Positions 1-9,037 are shown, counted from the first letter of the stretch. The stretch is 64,000 nucleotides of DNA from Shewanella sp. UCD-KL12 (GCF_001957125.1 NZ_MPHJ01000001.1:1185765-1249764), one strand, 5' to 3'. A program made the numbers and translations. Notes: a model not told the origin generated them from the letters alone.

Positions 1-2075
1 CTCAGGTAAGCAGTGAAGCTAAGGCTAATGATGATATGGAAGTCATTGTGGTCACTTCTGATTTTCGTCGCTCAAGCTTAGATAAAATGCCATCGAGCGT
101 TAGTATCATCGATCAGCAACAGATAGAAGATGAAGGCGCGCAACACTTTGAAGATGTACTTAATTCGATTGCAAATTTTAACTGGTCTGGCGGTAGCTCT
201 AGGCCGAAGTACTTTCAAATTCGTGGTGTCGGTGAGCAGGAGGAGTATCAAGGCGCACCTAACTCATCTGTAGGTTACATCATTGACGATATTGATATGT
301 CAGGGCTTGGTATGGTCTCTAGTATGTATGATCTGCAACAGGTCGAAGTACTTCGTGGCCCACAAGGCACTCGTTACGGTGCCAATGCACTTGCAGGTCT
401 CATCTATCTAAAGAGTAATGATCCAACTGATGTGTTTGAACACGGGGCTGAGGTGTCAGTTGGCGATGATAACCTAACCACTTTCAGCGGTTTTAGCTCA
501 GGGCCATTAACCGACTCAGGTAAACTGCTCTATCGTGTCTCTTTACAGCAACATCAGCAAAATGGTTTTCAAAATAACCTTTATCTCGACCGTGATGACA
601 CCAATGCGCGTGATGAGTTTACTGGCAGAGCAAAACTTCGTTGGTATGCCACAGATGATCTATCTATCGATCTAACAATGCTCCATGCCGACTATGACAA
701 TGGCTATGATGTGTGGACTTTAGACAATAACGGCGAAAATACCTTAACTGATGCGCCGGGTGTCGATAAACAGCGCACCACAGGTAGCTCACTTAAATTT
801 ACCTATTCAGGTGCTGAGCAGTTTGAACTTGTGTCTCTTACATCTTTCGCTCAATCTGAAACACACCATAACTACGATGGCGATTGGGCAAACCCTGATT
901 ATTGGGGCGGATTAGATTGTGGTGGTGAGCCTTGTCAGTATGATTACACGTGGGACAAACAAGGCGAGAGACAGACATTAAGTCAAGAGTTTAGATTAAG
1001 CTCGACTGAAGCGGGGCGTATTTTTGCAAACAGCACCGATTGGTTGTTAGGTGTTTATGGAATGCGCTTAACTGAAGATAATGACACCGTTGAAGATTAT
1101 AATGGCTGGCTTGATACATTAACGGCTGAATATGAAGCCGTTAACAGCGCTATTTTTGGGCAGTTAGACTCAGATCTCGGTGCCGGGTATGCACTTTCTT
1201 TCGGCTTAAGAGTTGAGCGTCGTGATAGTGAGTACAGTGATAGCGCTGGTGATGAGTTCAACCCTGGTGAAACCATGTGGGGTGGACACATAGCGCTGAG
1301 TAAAGCATTGAGTGATGACCATGAGACTTATGCCAGAATCGCTCGTGGTTATAAAGCAGGCGGCTTTAATATGTCTCTGCCCACTGAATTGTCTGATAAG
1401 AAAGAGTACGATACCGAAACGCTATACAACTACGAGATAGGGCTTAAATCTCGCTGGCTTGATGGTGACGCTAGTACTAATTTCTCTGTGTTTTATATGG
1501 ATAGGCGCGATCAACAGGTGTCTGCATCGCAACAGAATCCTGAAGAGCCACAAAAATTTATTCTTTATACGGAAAATGCGGGTAGCTCACATAACTATGG
1601 TGCTGAGTTAGATGCTAACTGGTATGCAACGTCAAATTTGAAACTGTATGCAAGTCTGGGTTGGTTAGAGACAGCTTATGGTGATTATCAATATCAAGAT
1701 AAGTATGGTGGAACGGTTGATTTGACAGGTAGAGAGCTGGCTCACTCGCCTAATTTTACCTATAGCGCTGGTGCGACTTACCGTACTGATTCAGGGTGGT
1801 TTGCTAACCTAACGACCAGTGGTAAGAGTGAGTTTTACTACTCAGATAGTAATGAATCAAAATCTGAGTCTTATATCATCTTTAATGCCCGACTTGGCTA
1901 TGAAACGGATGTATGGTCAGCTTATTTATGGGGTAAAAACCTCACTGATGAGCAATACGGAACACGAGGTTTCTATTTTGGTAATGAACCTGATCAGGAC
2001 TGGGCTGATAAGCAATATATCCGCTATGGCGACCCACGTCAGTTAGGGTTAACGGTTAACGTCAAGTTTATGTAA
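1..2075 (+). CDS. TonB-dependent outer-membrane receptor, probable thiamine receptor (5' end outside window)
   Basis: The frame is open from the left edge, so the signal peptide and true start lie upstream. The first in-window ATG is at 36 and is immediately followed by a TonB box (EVIVVTS), which belongs after a signal peptide, so 36 is unlikely to be the real start. A plug domain follows, with the typical VEVLRGPQGTRYGANALAG stretch about 100-120 residues in. The rest is an aromatic-rich beta-barrel ending in a phenylalanine-containing last strand (VNVKFM). The receptor would move a substrate across the outer membrane using TonB energy. The substrate is inferred from the next three genes, which match the thiamine-salvage set known in Shewanella (Omr1-like receptor, YkoF-like protein, PnuT, kinase). 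A TPP riboswitch would be expected upstream but is out of view. Confidence 0.9.
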   Translation, partial: QVSSEAKANDDMEVIVVTSDFRRSSLDKMPSSVSIIDQQQIEDEGAQHFEDVLNSIANFNWSGGSSRPKYFQIRGVGEQEEYQGAPNSSVGYIIDDIDMSGLGMVSSMYDLQQVEVLRGPQGTRYGANALAGLIYLKSNDPTDVFEHGAEVSVGDDNLTTFSGFSSGPLTDSGKLLYRVSLQQHQQNGFQNNLYLDRDDTNARDEFTGRAKLRWYATDDLSIDLTMLHADYDNGYDVWTLDNNGENTLTDAPGVDKQRTTGSSLKFTYSGAEQFELVSLTSFAQSETHHNYDGDWANPDYWGGLDCGGEPCQYDYTWDKQGERQTLSQEFRLSSTEAGRIFANSTDWLLGVYGMRLTEDNDTVEDYNGWLDTLTAEYEAVNSAIFGQLDSDLGAGYALSFGLRVERRDSEYSDSAGDEFNPGETMWGGHIALSKALSDDHETYARIARGYKAGGFNMSLPTELSDKKEYDTETLYNYEIGLKSRWLDGDASTNFSVFYMDRRDQQVSASQQNPEEPQKFILYTENAGSSHNYGAELDANWYATSNLKLYASLGWLETAYGDYQYQDKYGGTVDLTGRELAHSPNFTYSAGATYRTDSGWFANLTTSGKSEFYYSDSNESKSESYIIFNARLGYETDVWSAYLWGKNLTDEQYGTRGFYFGNEPDQDWADKQYIRYGDPRQLGLTVNVKFM

Positions 2076-2166
2076 GTCTACATTCACTGTCAGAGCAAGT
2101 CAGTGAGTTATCTATTCTTTAATTGTGGTGGCAGCTCAAATTGAGCGTGCCGCCAGAGGTCAATAT

Positions 2167-2427
2167 ATGAAATTAACAGCAGAAATTAGTTGCTACCCTT
2201 TGCAAGACAACTATCTCGATCCCATTTTATGGTTTATCGACCGTTTAGATAGTTATCAGAATATTGAGCGTAAAACCAATGCGATGGCAACACAAGTGTG
2301 TGGGGAGTATAGCGATGTCATGGCTATGCTAGCCACAGAGATGCAAGCGGCCCATGAGAAGTGGGGCAAAGCGGTATTTGTGTGTAAGTTTATAGGTGGA
2401 GAGCTGGATCTATCTCACACTCAGTAA
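2167..2427 (+). CDS. YkoF/MTH1187-like thiamine- or HMP-binding protein
   Basis: A soluble protein of 86 residues beginning MKLTAEISCYPLQ, which resembles the small thiamine/hydroxymethylpyrimidine-binding proteins of the YkoF/MTH1187 superfamily (ferredoxin-like fold). The frame stays open further upstream to a GTG at 2125, but ATG 2167 follows an AGAGGT ribosome site at good spacing and gives the conserved family start. It lies about 90 bp after the TonB receptor and before pnuT, in the same direction. A role in binding thiamine or its pyrimidine moiety in the cytoplasm or periplasm is inferred from this context. No signal peptide is visible, which favours the cytoplasm. Confidence 0.72.
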   Translation: MKLTAEISCYPLQDNYLDPILWFIDRLDSYQNIERKTNAMATQVCGEYSDVMAMLATEMQAAHEKWGKAVFVCKFIGGELDLSHTQ

Positions 2428-2451
2428 TTGCTATCAAAAGGTAAAATAGAC

Positions 2452-2485
2452 AAGTCTCACCCGACTGATACCTTAGGTGAGACTT
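2452..2485. other. Stem-loop between the YkoF-like gene and pnuT
   Basis: A perfect 10-bp inverted repeat (AAGTCTCACC / GGTGAGACTT) with a 14-nt loop, followed by a short T-rich stretch (TTTATA). It lies 25 bp after one gene and 31 bp before the next. It could be a weak terminator or attenuator, or an RNA-stability element within the thiamine operon. Only the hairpin is seen directly. Confidence 0.5.
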
Positions 2486-2516
2486 TATACTCTTCGTTGA
2501 ATTTGGATAACTTATA

Positions 2517-3158
2517 ATGACAGACTTTTGGTCTGCTTTAGTCAGTACAATTAATGCCGCAATGATAGAAGCGACTGTGCTCACTGCATGGGAAGCTGTT
2601 GCAGTCGTGCTTGCTGCTGCCTATCTAGTGCTAGCCATGAAGGGCAGTATCTTATGTTGGTTTGCCGCGTTCGCGAGCACAGCCATTTATACAGCGCTAT
2701 TTTGGGAAGTGTCACTGCTGATGGAGTCGGTGCTTAACGTCTACTATATGGCTATGGCTATCTATGGCTATCAACAGTGGTCTAAAGGGCGCTCAAGTGA
2801 TGACAGTATTGCCGTGGTTTCCTGGAGCCTGAATAGGCATATACAGATAATTATTTGTACGGCACTTATATCGGTCTTAGTCGGCTACTTAATGTCAACT
2901 TATACTAAAGCATCCTATGCTTACCTTGATGCTGCAACGACCTGTTTTGCTGTGATGACAACCTATTTAGTGGCGAAAAAAGTACTTGAAAATTGGCTCT
3001 ATTGGGTCGTTATCGATTTTGTATCTATCTATTTGTATTTACAAAAAGGCCTGATGCTGACCTCATTGTTATTTATTTTGTACGTAGGTATGGCGATTGG
3101 TGGGTACTTCTTATGGCGAGCATCCATGCGTGAACAACGAATATTGGCTCAGTCATAA
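2517..3158 (+). CDS. pnuT: PnuC-family transporter, probable thiamine importer PnuT
   Basis: An integral inner-membrane protein of 213 residues with about seven hydrophobic segments, including the family-typical stretch LNVYYMAMAIYGYQQW and a second aromatic-rich stretch near residue 165 (ENWLYWVVIDFVSIYLYL). PnuC proteins move vitamin-like substrates (nicotinamide riboside, riboflavin, thiamine) by facilitated diffusion and depend on a kinase to trap the substrate. The next gene is such a kinase, 23 bp downstream, so thiamine is the likely substrate rather than nicotinamide riboside. Start ATG 2517 is preceded by a weak GGAT site. Confidence 0.86.
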   Translation: MTDFWSALVSTINAAMIEATVLTAWEAVAVVLAAAYLVLAMKGSILCWFAAFASTAIYTALFWEVSLLMESVLNVYYMAMAIYGYQQWSKGRSSDDSIAVVSWSLNRHIQIIICTALISVLVGYLMSTYTKASYAYLDAATTCFAVMTTYLVAKKVLENWLYWVVIDFVSIYLYLQKGLMLTSLLFILYVGMAIGGYFLWRASMREQRILAQS

Positions 3159-3181
3159 TGTGCAGGCGATAAGGGGAGAGG

Positions 3182-4240
3182 GTGAAGCAAATAGACTCGG
3201 CTCAAGTTCCATCAACGCCAGTTCAATCGATTCCTTTTCAATCGGTAGTGTCCAACCTACCAGAGGTGATTAAGGCTGAGCTTGAACTGGCCGGCGTCCC
3301 CTTGTCTAATTTACTTTGCGTTGAAAAGCTCTCCCATGGGCTTAGTAATCAAAATTACCTGTTAAAAAGTCGTGAACGTAAATGGGTGCTACGGATAAAT
3401 TCAGTCGCCAGTAGCCACATCTGCAACCGAGATTCAGAAGTAACTAATTGGAAGATTGCAGCAGAGCAGGGGCTTGCACCTGAACTGCAATATGTGAGTA
3501 CAGATAATAAATACTATTTAAGTGAATATATTGAGCAAGATGAAGCGAGAGATTGGGGAGCACTTATTACCGCTCACTCAGCACTTCCTCTGCCTGATGA
3601 GCAGGAGCATTGGCATAAGGCCGATACAGCACTTCTATCACTACTCAATCACCTAGCTAGACTGAAATGCCCAGATAATCTACTGTCGGTATCAGAGCAA
3701 TGGCGTATCTACAGTAACGCGCTCACTCGAATCAATACCGCTAACGCAGAGCAGAGTGTAGCGAATGAATGGCAAAGAGGTTACTCACGATTACTATCAA
3801 TTCAGGAGACGATCTCTCACTGGTTGATGGAGCTAGAGTCCTGCGCATTAGCTGAGCAATACAGCCATAGAGATCTTAATCCGCATAATTTGCTTTTTAG
3901 TCAAGGTAAGCTTACGTGTATTGATTTTGAATATGCCTGTGGCTCACATCCACTCTTTGATCTTGCAGGTGTCTTATCTAGCCATGCACTGTCGACAAGT
4001 CAGCGGTCTAATATCATTGATGGCTACTTAGATAATCACCCTAAATTAACGCCAGATGCTAAATCTGCCTTGCCAGCTGCTATCAATATCTATTGGGTAT
4101 TTGCTGCGTGTTGGGCACTGTTGATGGCAGCAGAAACCGATAATAAAGCAAAAGATAAGTGTGAGTTACAACATTCCCCACAGACGCGCGCTAAGTACTT
4201 AGATTGTTTCAGCCAGTTTTTCTCTCTCATCGTTAGCTAG
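3182..4240 (+). CDS. APH-family kinase, probable thiamine kinase
   Basis: A 352-residue aminoglycoside/choline-kinase-type phosphotransferase. The catalytic loop SHRDLNPHN is at residues 228-236 (Asp231) and the metal-binding IDFEYA is at 247-252 (Asp248). The N-terminal lobe has the LSHGLSNQNYLL glycine-rich region. It starts at GTG 3182 behind a GGGGAGAG ribosome site, 23 bp after pnuT. In the known PnuT-linked clusters this kinase phosphorylates thiamine, trapping it in the cytoplasm for TPP synthesis. Choline or aminoglycoside as substrate cannot be excluded from the sequence alone, but the operon argues for thiamine. Confidence 0.8.
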   Translation: MKQIDSAQVPSTPVQSIPFQSVVSNLPEVIKAELELAGVPLSNLLCVEKLSHGLSNQNYLLKSRERKWVLRINSVASSHICNRDSEVTNWKIAAEQGLAPELQYVSTDNKYYLSEYIEQDEARDWGALITAHSALPLPDEQEHWHKADTALLSLLNHLARLKCPDNLLSVSEQWRIYSNALTRINTANAEQSVANEWQRGYSRLLSIQETISHWLMELESCALAEQYSHRDLNPHNLLFSQGKLTCIDFEYACGSHPLFDLAGVLSSHALSTSQRSNIIDGYLDNHPKLTPDAKSALPAAINIYWVFAACWALLMAAETDNKAKDKCELQHSPQTRAKYLDCFSQFFSLIVS

Positions 4241-4368
4241 CTTATAGCTATCATTCGAACGCTCAATATTGAGTGATATTTTCGTTTAAAAAGTATCTTT
4301 ATATTCGGTTGAAAGATAATTACCCCTCCTATGGTCTATTCTGTCATAAGTGATATAAAGGAGTCGTC

Positions 4369-4974
4369 ATGCTATTTGTTAATGCCTATCAAAAATTCTT
4401 AGATGCTGTGCAGTACTTGTCAGGAGTTGCCCCTCTAGCCTTACGTTTATACTTAGCCCCTGTGTTAATGCAGGCTGGATATAACAAGCTGTCCCATTTC
4501 GATGACACTGTCGCTTGGTTTGCTAACCCTGATTGGGGGCTTGGGCTTCCTATGCCTGAACTAATGGTGACCTTAGCCGCAGGGACTGAATTTGTTGGCG
4601 GCTTTTTGTTGATACTCGGTTTAGCTACTCGTCTAATTGCCATTCCTTTATTAGTGACCATGTTAGTCGCCGCGTTTGCTGTGCACTGGAATAATGGCTG
4701 GTTGGCTATTGCTGACGGAGGTTCTTGGCTTGCTAATGAACAGGTTTTAGCGGCAGGCGAGAAGCTTAGCGCAGCTAAATCAATATTACAGGAACATGGA
4801 AATTATGAATGGCTAACCAGCTCTGGTAATTTTGTTATTTTAAATAACGGTATAGAGTTTGCTATAACCTACGCCATTATGCTGTTGGCTTTGATTGTGC
4901 TTGGTGGTGGGAGGTTTACTAGCCTAGATTATCTGATTGAACGTTACCTTAACAGCCGAACAGCGAGTCACTAA
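4369..4974 (+). CDS. DoxX-family inner-membrane protein
   Basis: A 201-residue protein with four hydrophobic segments and the DoxX pattern (ALRLYLAPVLMQAGYNKL near residue 25; AAGTEFVGGFLLILGLATRLIAIPLL near 70-95). It has a longer loop after the third helix than the shortest DoxX proteins. DoxX proteins are small quinone-related or stress-linked membrane proteins whose biochemical role is mostly unsettled. ATG 4369 has a strong AAGGAG site. It stands alone after the thiamine cluster and about 80 bp before a nitroreductase, so the two may be co-transcribed. Confidence 0.82.
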   Translation: MLFVNAYQKFLDAVQYLSGVAPLALRLYLAPVLMQAGYNKLSHFDDTVAWFANPDWGLGLPMPELMVTLAAGTEFVGGFLLILGLATRLIAIPLLVTMLVAAFAVHWNNGWLAIADGGSWLANEQVLAAGEKLSAAKSILQEHGNYEWLTSSGNFVILNNGIEFAITYAIMLLALIVLGGGRFTSLDYLIERYLNSRTASH

Positions 4975-5056
4975 GTGAGTCGTTTGGGGTAAATGAGAGG
5001 GATTTTTAACTATGTCTTTGTTATTCTGATCATCTTGCTACCCAAAGGAGAATGAC

Positions 5057-5605
5057 TTGGACGCCACAGAATTATTGCTCACACGACAATCTTGCCCACG
5101 ATTGCTTGATCCTGCGCCTAATGAATCACAGCTTAAAACGATCTTAGATGCGGGTGTAAGAGTCCCCGACCATGCGGGCCTTACTCCTTGGGAGTTTATT
5201 ATTGCCCAAGGTGAAGGGCTCAATCGGTTGGGTAATGTTTTTCTCAAGGCTGCAGTAGCTTCTGGTGCAGATGAAGTTAAACAAACTAAAGTGAGCGGCA
5301 TGCCACTTAGAGCGCCTATGGTAATTGTCGTGGTGGCAAAAACTAAGGCTCACAGTAAAGTGCCAGAACTGGAACAATTGATTGCTGCAGGTTGCTCTAC
5401 CATGGCGATGCAGCAGGCGGCTTTCGCTTTAGGCCTCGGTGGTATCTGGCGTACGGGGGAGTTGGCTTTCGATAGGCTAGTGCATCAAGAGTTACAGTTA
5501 GCAGATTCTGATCAAATTGTCGGTTTTCTCTATCTAGGCACGCCAGCGGTGAAGGCGCCGATTAAGTCAAGTCGAGCGGGCTGTGACTTTGTTCGTTACC
5601 TGTGA
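5057..5605 (+). CDS. Nitroreductase family protein (YdjA-like)
   Basis: A 182-residue FMN-dependent nitroreductase-fold protein of the short YdjA type. The N terminus carries the FMN-contact arginine in LLTRQSCPRL, followed by GVRVPDHAGLTPWEF and the middle AAGCSTMAMQQAAFALGLGGIWRTG, all typical of YdjA. The start is TTG 5057, set by an AAAGGAG site at 5044-5050. A nearby ATG at 5053 is in another frame. Such proteins reduce nitro compounds or quinones with NAD(P)H, and the physiological substrate is unknown. A terminator hairpin follows at 5624. Confidence 0.87.
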   Translation: MDATELLLTRQSCPRLLDPAPNESQLKTILDAGVRVPDHAGLTPWEFIIAQGEGLNRLGNVFLKAAVASGADEVKQTKVSGMPLRAPMVIVVVAKTKAHSKVPELEQLIAAGCSTMAMQQAAFALGLGGIWRTGELAFDRLVHQELQLADSDQIVGFLYLGTPAVKAPIKSSRAGCDFVRYL

Positions 5606-5623
5606 ACAAGCCAAATAAGTGTT

Positions 5624-5656
5624 AGCCCAACCCATATAGGGTTGGGCTGATTTTCT
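5624..5656. terminator. Rho-independent terminator after the nitroreductase gene
   Basis: A perfect stem AGCCCAACCC / GGGTTGGGCT with a 5-nt loop, followed on the plus strand by GATTTTCT. It sits between two convergent genes and ends the plus-strand transcript. Confidence 0.8.
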
Positions 5657-5708
5657 ATAATTAGCTATTCGTATTTTCATATTAGCGATTAGGTTTTACC
5701 GATTGGAA

Positions 5709-6440
5709 TTAGATTGCATTTCCAACATCAAGTTTTTCAAACCAATCTAAAAATTGCCCCACCTGCTCACCTCTGAATATTCTGCCATGTTGAGGGCAAA
5801 GGTATTCGATATCGAGTTTACGAACTCTACTCACCCAATCATTTTTAGCATGATTAGACGGCATCCATCTTTGATGAAAGAAGGCCATCTTTTTAGTATG
5901 AGCTTCAAAATCATCGACAAAAATATCGGCATTATTATCTTCTAGTGCAGCTCCCACATCACCTGACATTAATATCCTTGCTGCTGGATCATAAACATGG
6001 AAATTACCTGAAGCATGAAGGTAGTGAGCCGGAATAAATTGCACTTCTACTTGATCGAGTACTAAGCGGCTTCCCTCATCAGGGATAGCCTCAAAGCAGA
6101 TATTATTCATACCAAAATGTCTGATAAACCCCTCCCACAACCACGGAGAATAGAGTTTGGCATTAGGTAAGGTCTGATCCCATAATCCAAGAGAGGAGAT
6201 AATATCTGGGTCTTGATGTGATGCAAAAAGGTGAGTGAGCTTCTCAAGGGGGATGTGCTTAACAATGTTTGCCAGCATGGGCGCAAATAACTCAATGCCG
6301 CCAGGATCCATTAGTAATGCTCTATGCTCAGTAACCAGCATATATTGATTGGTATCGATAATTTTTTCAGGCTTTTCAGGATCCCTACCGAAATAGATCC
6401 ATTGGTGAGTGGGGGTTTCAACAATTAGCTGACTCTTCAT
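5709..6440 (-). CDS. MBL-fold protein with oxygen-binding diiron (ODP/FprA-like) domain
   Basis: A 243-residue metallo-beta-lactamase-fold protein resembling the diiron domain of flavodiiron proteins but without a flavodoxin domain. Likely metal ligands are in SHQDPD (His75, Asp77, Asp79), PAHYLH (His139/His142), MSGDVG (Asp161) and CPQHGRIF near the C terminus. Flavodiiron relatives reduce oxygen or nitric oxide, and stand-alone ODP proteins have been linked to oxygen sensing in chemotaxis. The gene lies 76 bp downstream of, and in line with, a coiled-coil protein (6517-7146) that has faint similarity to chemoreceptor signalling helices, so a shared role is possible. That link is inference. 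Confidence 0.75.
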   Translation of the reverse strand: MKSQLIVETPTHQWIYFGRDPEKPEKIIDTNQYMLVTEHRALLMDPGGIELFAPMLANIVKHIPLEKLTHLFASHQDPDIISSLGLWDQTLPNAKLYSPWLWEGFIRHFGMNNICFEAIPDEGSRLVLDQVEVQFIPAHYLHASGNFHVYDPAARILMSGDVGAALEDNNADIFVDDFEAHTKKMAFFHQRWMPSNHAKNDWVSRVRKLDIEYLCPQHGRIFRGEQVGQFLDWFEKLDVGNAI

Positions 6441-6516
6441 CTGTGAGGTTCCCTGTCTGATAGATGAGTGTGATTAGTGCTTGTTTTTAGGTTCATTCAG
6501 TGTTGAACAAAATGAC

Positions 6517-7146
6517 TTATGCGGCCTCTTTCGCAGAGGATGTATCAAAAAGAGCAATGGCATTATCGACACGCTGCCTGATAAGGTTAGCGACGTTATC
6601 GACTCTATTCGCTACGTCATTAAAAGTCGCTTGGTTAGCCACATCGACTCTACAAGCTTCAATTCTGCAGATAGAGGCGAGAATATTTGCGGTTCTCAGG
6701 TTTCTTTTTAGCTCATGCAGTTGCTGCTCCATCTGGTTAATTAAAACCTGAAATGAATTTTGGATCTCATTGTAACGGGCAACTGTTTGCTCGACGGCTG
6801 GTGCGATACTCTGTGAATATTTTGCATCAACAGCACTTAATCTTGCTTTCTCAAAATGCTTTAAAGCCGTTGCAGCTCTTGCTGTGTCGGTGGCCATTTT
6901 ACTGGCCGTATGAGCCAGAGAGTTGATGTCAGTCGCTGCTTTCATGGTGTAGCAAGCGAGATCATCAATAAAGCCGGTGAGCGCTTTAAATCCAAGCGCG
7001 GCATTACCGACTCTAGAGGATGCAGCTTGGGCATTACTCGCAGTTAGGTTGATTTGTTTACAATAAGTTAGCGTATGGTTTAACTCGGCGGCGACAACGG
7101 CTGCAATGACGTAGTATTGGCTGACTTGGCTGCGATTCCTTGACAT
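6517..7146 (-). CDS. Helical coiled-coil protein of unknown function, faintly MCP-like
   Basis: About 209 residues, alanine-rich and almost entirely predicted helical, with no signal peptide or membrane segment. The start is ATG 7146 behind GAGGAAG. The frame is open further upstream, but that part overlaps the divergent GNAT gene. A stretch near residue 160 (RTANILASICRIEACRVDVAN) loosely recalls the chemoreceptor tip ([16 protein letters not shown]), but the key residues are not kept, so the family is not recognised. It is the upstream gene of a probable two-gene unit with the ODP diiron protein. Confidence 0.6.
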   Translation of the reverse strand: MSRNRSQVSQYYVIAAVVAAELNHTLTYCKQINLTASNAQAASSRVGNAALGFKALTGFIDDLACYTMKAATDINSLAHTASKMATDTARAATALKHFEKARLSAVDAKYSQSIAPAVEQTVARYNEIQNSFQVLINQMEQQLHELKRNLRTANILASICRIEACRVDVANQATFNDVANRVDNVANLIRQRVDNAIALFDTSSAKEAA

Positions 7147-7219
7147 AGTATCTGGCTTCCTCTGCGTGACTGAAACAAGTATAGTCGATATAAATGGCTT
7201 TAAAGGGATAGGTAACAAA

Positions 7220-7729
7220 TTGATTGTTTTAGAAACTTCTAGACTCAATTTACGGTGGGCAAGCTTAAAAGATGTTGAGTTTATTTTGAGTTTATTAAAC
7301 ACACCAGGCTTTCTCGAAAACATCGGTGATAGAGGCGTACGGGACTTGATGCAGGCTGAAACCTATCTAATTGATGGGCCTATTTTGAGTTACCAACAAA
7401 ATGGCTTTGGCTTGTATGTTGTTGAACTGAAAGATACAGGTGAAGCGATAGGGCTTTCAGGTATGGTTAAACGACCTATGTTAGATTATCCTGATCTGGG
7501 CTATGCTTTTTTACCTCGATTTTGGGGAAAGGGCTATGCTGTGGAGTCTGCTAAAGCCGTTGTTGAGCATTGCAAGTCACTGGGTTTTACTAAGCTACTC
7601 GGCGTTGTGAGTCCTGGTAATGACGCTTCTATCTCTGTATTAGAGAAAGTTGGGATGTCATTTGATTCGACCATGGTGTGGGATGAAGATAACAGCGAGG
7701 TGTTGCTTTATCAGCGAGAAATCAAGTAA
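7220..7729 (+). CDS. GNAT N-acetyltransferase, RimJ/RimL type
   Basis: A 169-residue GNAT beginning MIVLETSRLNLRWASLKD, the usual RimJ/RimL opening. The acetyl-CoA-binding region FWGKGYAVESAKAVV is near residue 112 and the end is SVLEKVGMSF, as in the family. The TTG start at 7220 has an AGGGATAGG stretch upstream and gives the normal family length. An upstream in-frame GTG at 7166 has no ribosome site and would leave only 19 bp to the divergent gene. The substrate is unknown; relatives acetylate N-terminal amines of ribosomal proteins or small molecules. Confidence 0.82.
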   Translation: MIVLETSRLNLRWASLKDVEFILSLLNTPGFLENIGDRGVRDLMQAETYLIDGPILSYQQNGFGLYVVELKDTGEAIGLSGMVKRPMLDYPDLGYAFLPRFWGKGYAVESAKAVVEHCKSLGFTKLLGVVSPGNDASISVLEKVGMSFDSTMVWDEDNSEVLLYQREIK

Positions 7730-7839
7730 GTTTTTCTGTTGCAGAGACTTTTATTGATGACTGCGAGTATTGGCTGTCGCGAATATTTAGCGACATAGCT
7801 AGTCGCTTTACGGGCAATGATAAATTAAGGAGAGTTAAA

Positions 7840-8433
7840 GTGAGCAGAGTCTCAAGCGAAGAGTGTTTTACCGGGCAATATATCGTGCTTGAACCCTTAA
7901 CCTTAGCGCATATTCCAGCGCTGTCAGTTGCCGTTTCCGATGGCGAGCTTTGGCAACTCTGGTATACCTCTGCGCCACACCCTGATGACATGAAACAGTA
8001 TATTGAAACTGCACTAGAGGCTGAACAGTTAGGGGAAGCGCTAGCCTTTGCAGTGAGAGACAAGCATTCTGGCGAAGTGATCGGTTGCACCCGAATCTGC
8101 TCATGGGATCAAAGTAATCGCCGTTTAGAAATTGGGTACACCTGGTATGCCAAGCGTGCCCAGAGAACGGCAGTCAATACAGAAACAAAGCTTTTACTCT
8201 TGAGCTACGCTTTTGAGACGTTAGATGTTATGGCTGTGGAGTTTAGAACGCACTGGCATAATCAAGCTTCGCGAGAAGCGATCACTCGGCTTGGCGCTAA
8301 ACAAGATGGCGTATTAAGAAATCATAAACTGCTCGGCGATGGCACAGTAAGAGATACTGTGGTGTATTCAATTATTGATAGCGAGTGGTCAGCAGTTAAA
8401 CAAAACCTTGAGTTTAGACTGCAGCAGTATTAA
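7840..8433 (+). CDS. GNAT N-acetyltransferase (second, unrelated to the first)
   Basis: A 197-residue RimJ/RimL-like GNAT: GQYIVLEPLTLAHIPAL at the N terminus, GYTWYAKRAQRTAVNTETKLLLL as the CoA-binding loop, and WHNQASREAITRLGAKQDGVLRNHKL near the end, typical of COG1670. GTG 7840 is preceded by TAAGGAGAG. It follows the previous GNAT by 110 bp, but the two share little residue identity by eye, so this is not a recent tandem duplication. Substrate not predictable. Confidence 0.83.
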   Translation: MSRVSSEECFTGQYIVLEPLTLAHIPALSVAVSDGELWQLWYTSAPHPDDMKQYIETALEAEQLGEALAFAVRDKHSGEVIGCTRICSWDQSNRRLEIGYTWYAKRAQRTAVNTETKLLLLSYAFETLDVMAVEFRTHWHNQASREAITRLGAKQDGVLRNHKLLGDGTVRDTVVYSIIDSEWSAVKQNLEFRLQQY

Positions 8434-8587
8434 TGGCGACGATGCTGTGGCTTTAAATGTGAGGGGAAACTCGCCAGTTAAGTCATGGCTAATTAAGTTG
8501 TGCTTGATTAAGCTTCTTGGGGTCAATATAGTCTAATTAGATTTTTACAAACGCTTCTATTTACTGATTACTAAGAAAGGAATCATC

Positions 8588-9037
8588 ATGTTGAACATGT
8601 TTACTTGTGTGCATTTACCCTATCAAAAGTTAGTCCGTCGTTCATTAATCGTCCTGTCGAGTGCACTGGTATTGGTTCAATTTAATGTAAGTGCAGCGCC
8701 GAGTGAAGCTGAGACACAATTTATCGATGAGGTGCTAGAGTGTGCATCTTATTATCAGATTAGCTCTGAAACGATTGCGGGAATGAACGCACCACAGATG
8801 AAGCCTGTTGGCGAGAAACTGAAAATTTCATCGGTTCAAGCACTTTCATTAGCACAGAAATACCAGACAAAAGATCTTGTTGAAGCGCGCTTCGCTAAGG
8901 TAGAAGAACAACAAAGAGCCTCATTACCTAAGAATAATAATCTAGGCCAGTTGATGGGCAAGTATAAAGATCGTTGTAAAACACTACTTGCTGAACCTCA
9001 AAAGCGTTTAGATTATTGGATAATGGCAACCATGTAG
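8588..9037 (+). CDS. Small exported protein of unknown function
   Basis: A 149-residue protein with a long N-terminal signal sequence: basic residues, a hydrophobic run near residues 22-36 and a likely cut after VSA (before APSEAE). The mature part is helical and charged with two cysteines (ECASYYQ and DRCKTLL) that could form a disulphide in the periplasm. ATG 8588 has an AAAGGA site. I do not recognise the family. It stands alone with about 120 bp on the right. Confidence 0.6.
   Translation: MLNMFTCVHLPYQKLVRRSLIVLSSALVLVQFNVSAAPSEAETQFIDEVLECASYYQISSETIAGMNAPQMKPVGEKLKISSVQALSLAQKYQTKDLVEARFAKVEEQQRASLPKNNNLGQLMGKYKDRCKTLLAEPQKRLDYWIMATM

Noticed and set aside
7220..8433. Tandem duplication of a GNAT gene
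   Set aside because: The two proteins share only general family motifs; sequence identity by eye is too low for a recent duplication.
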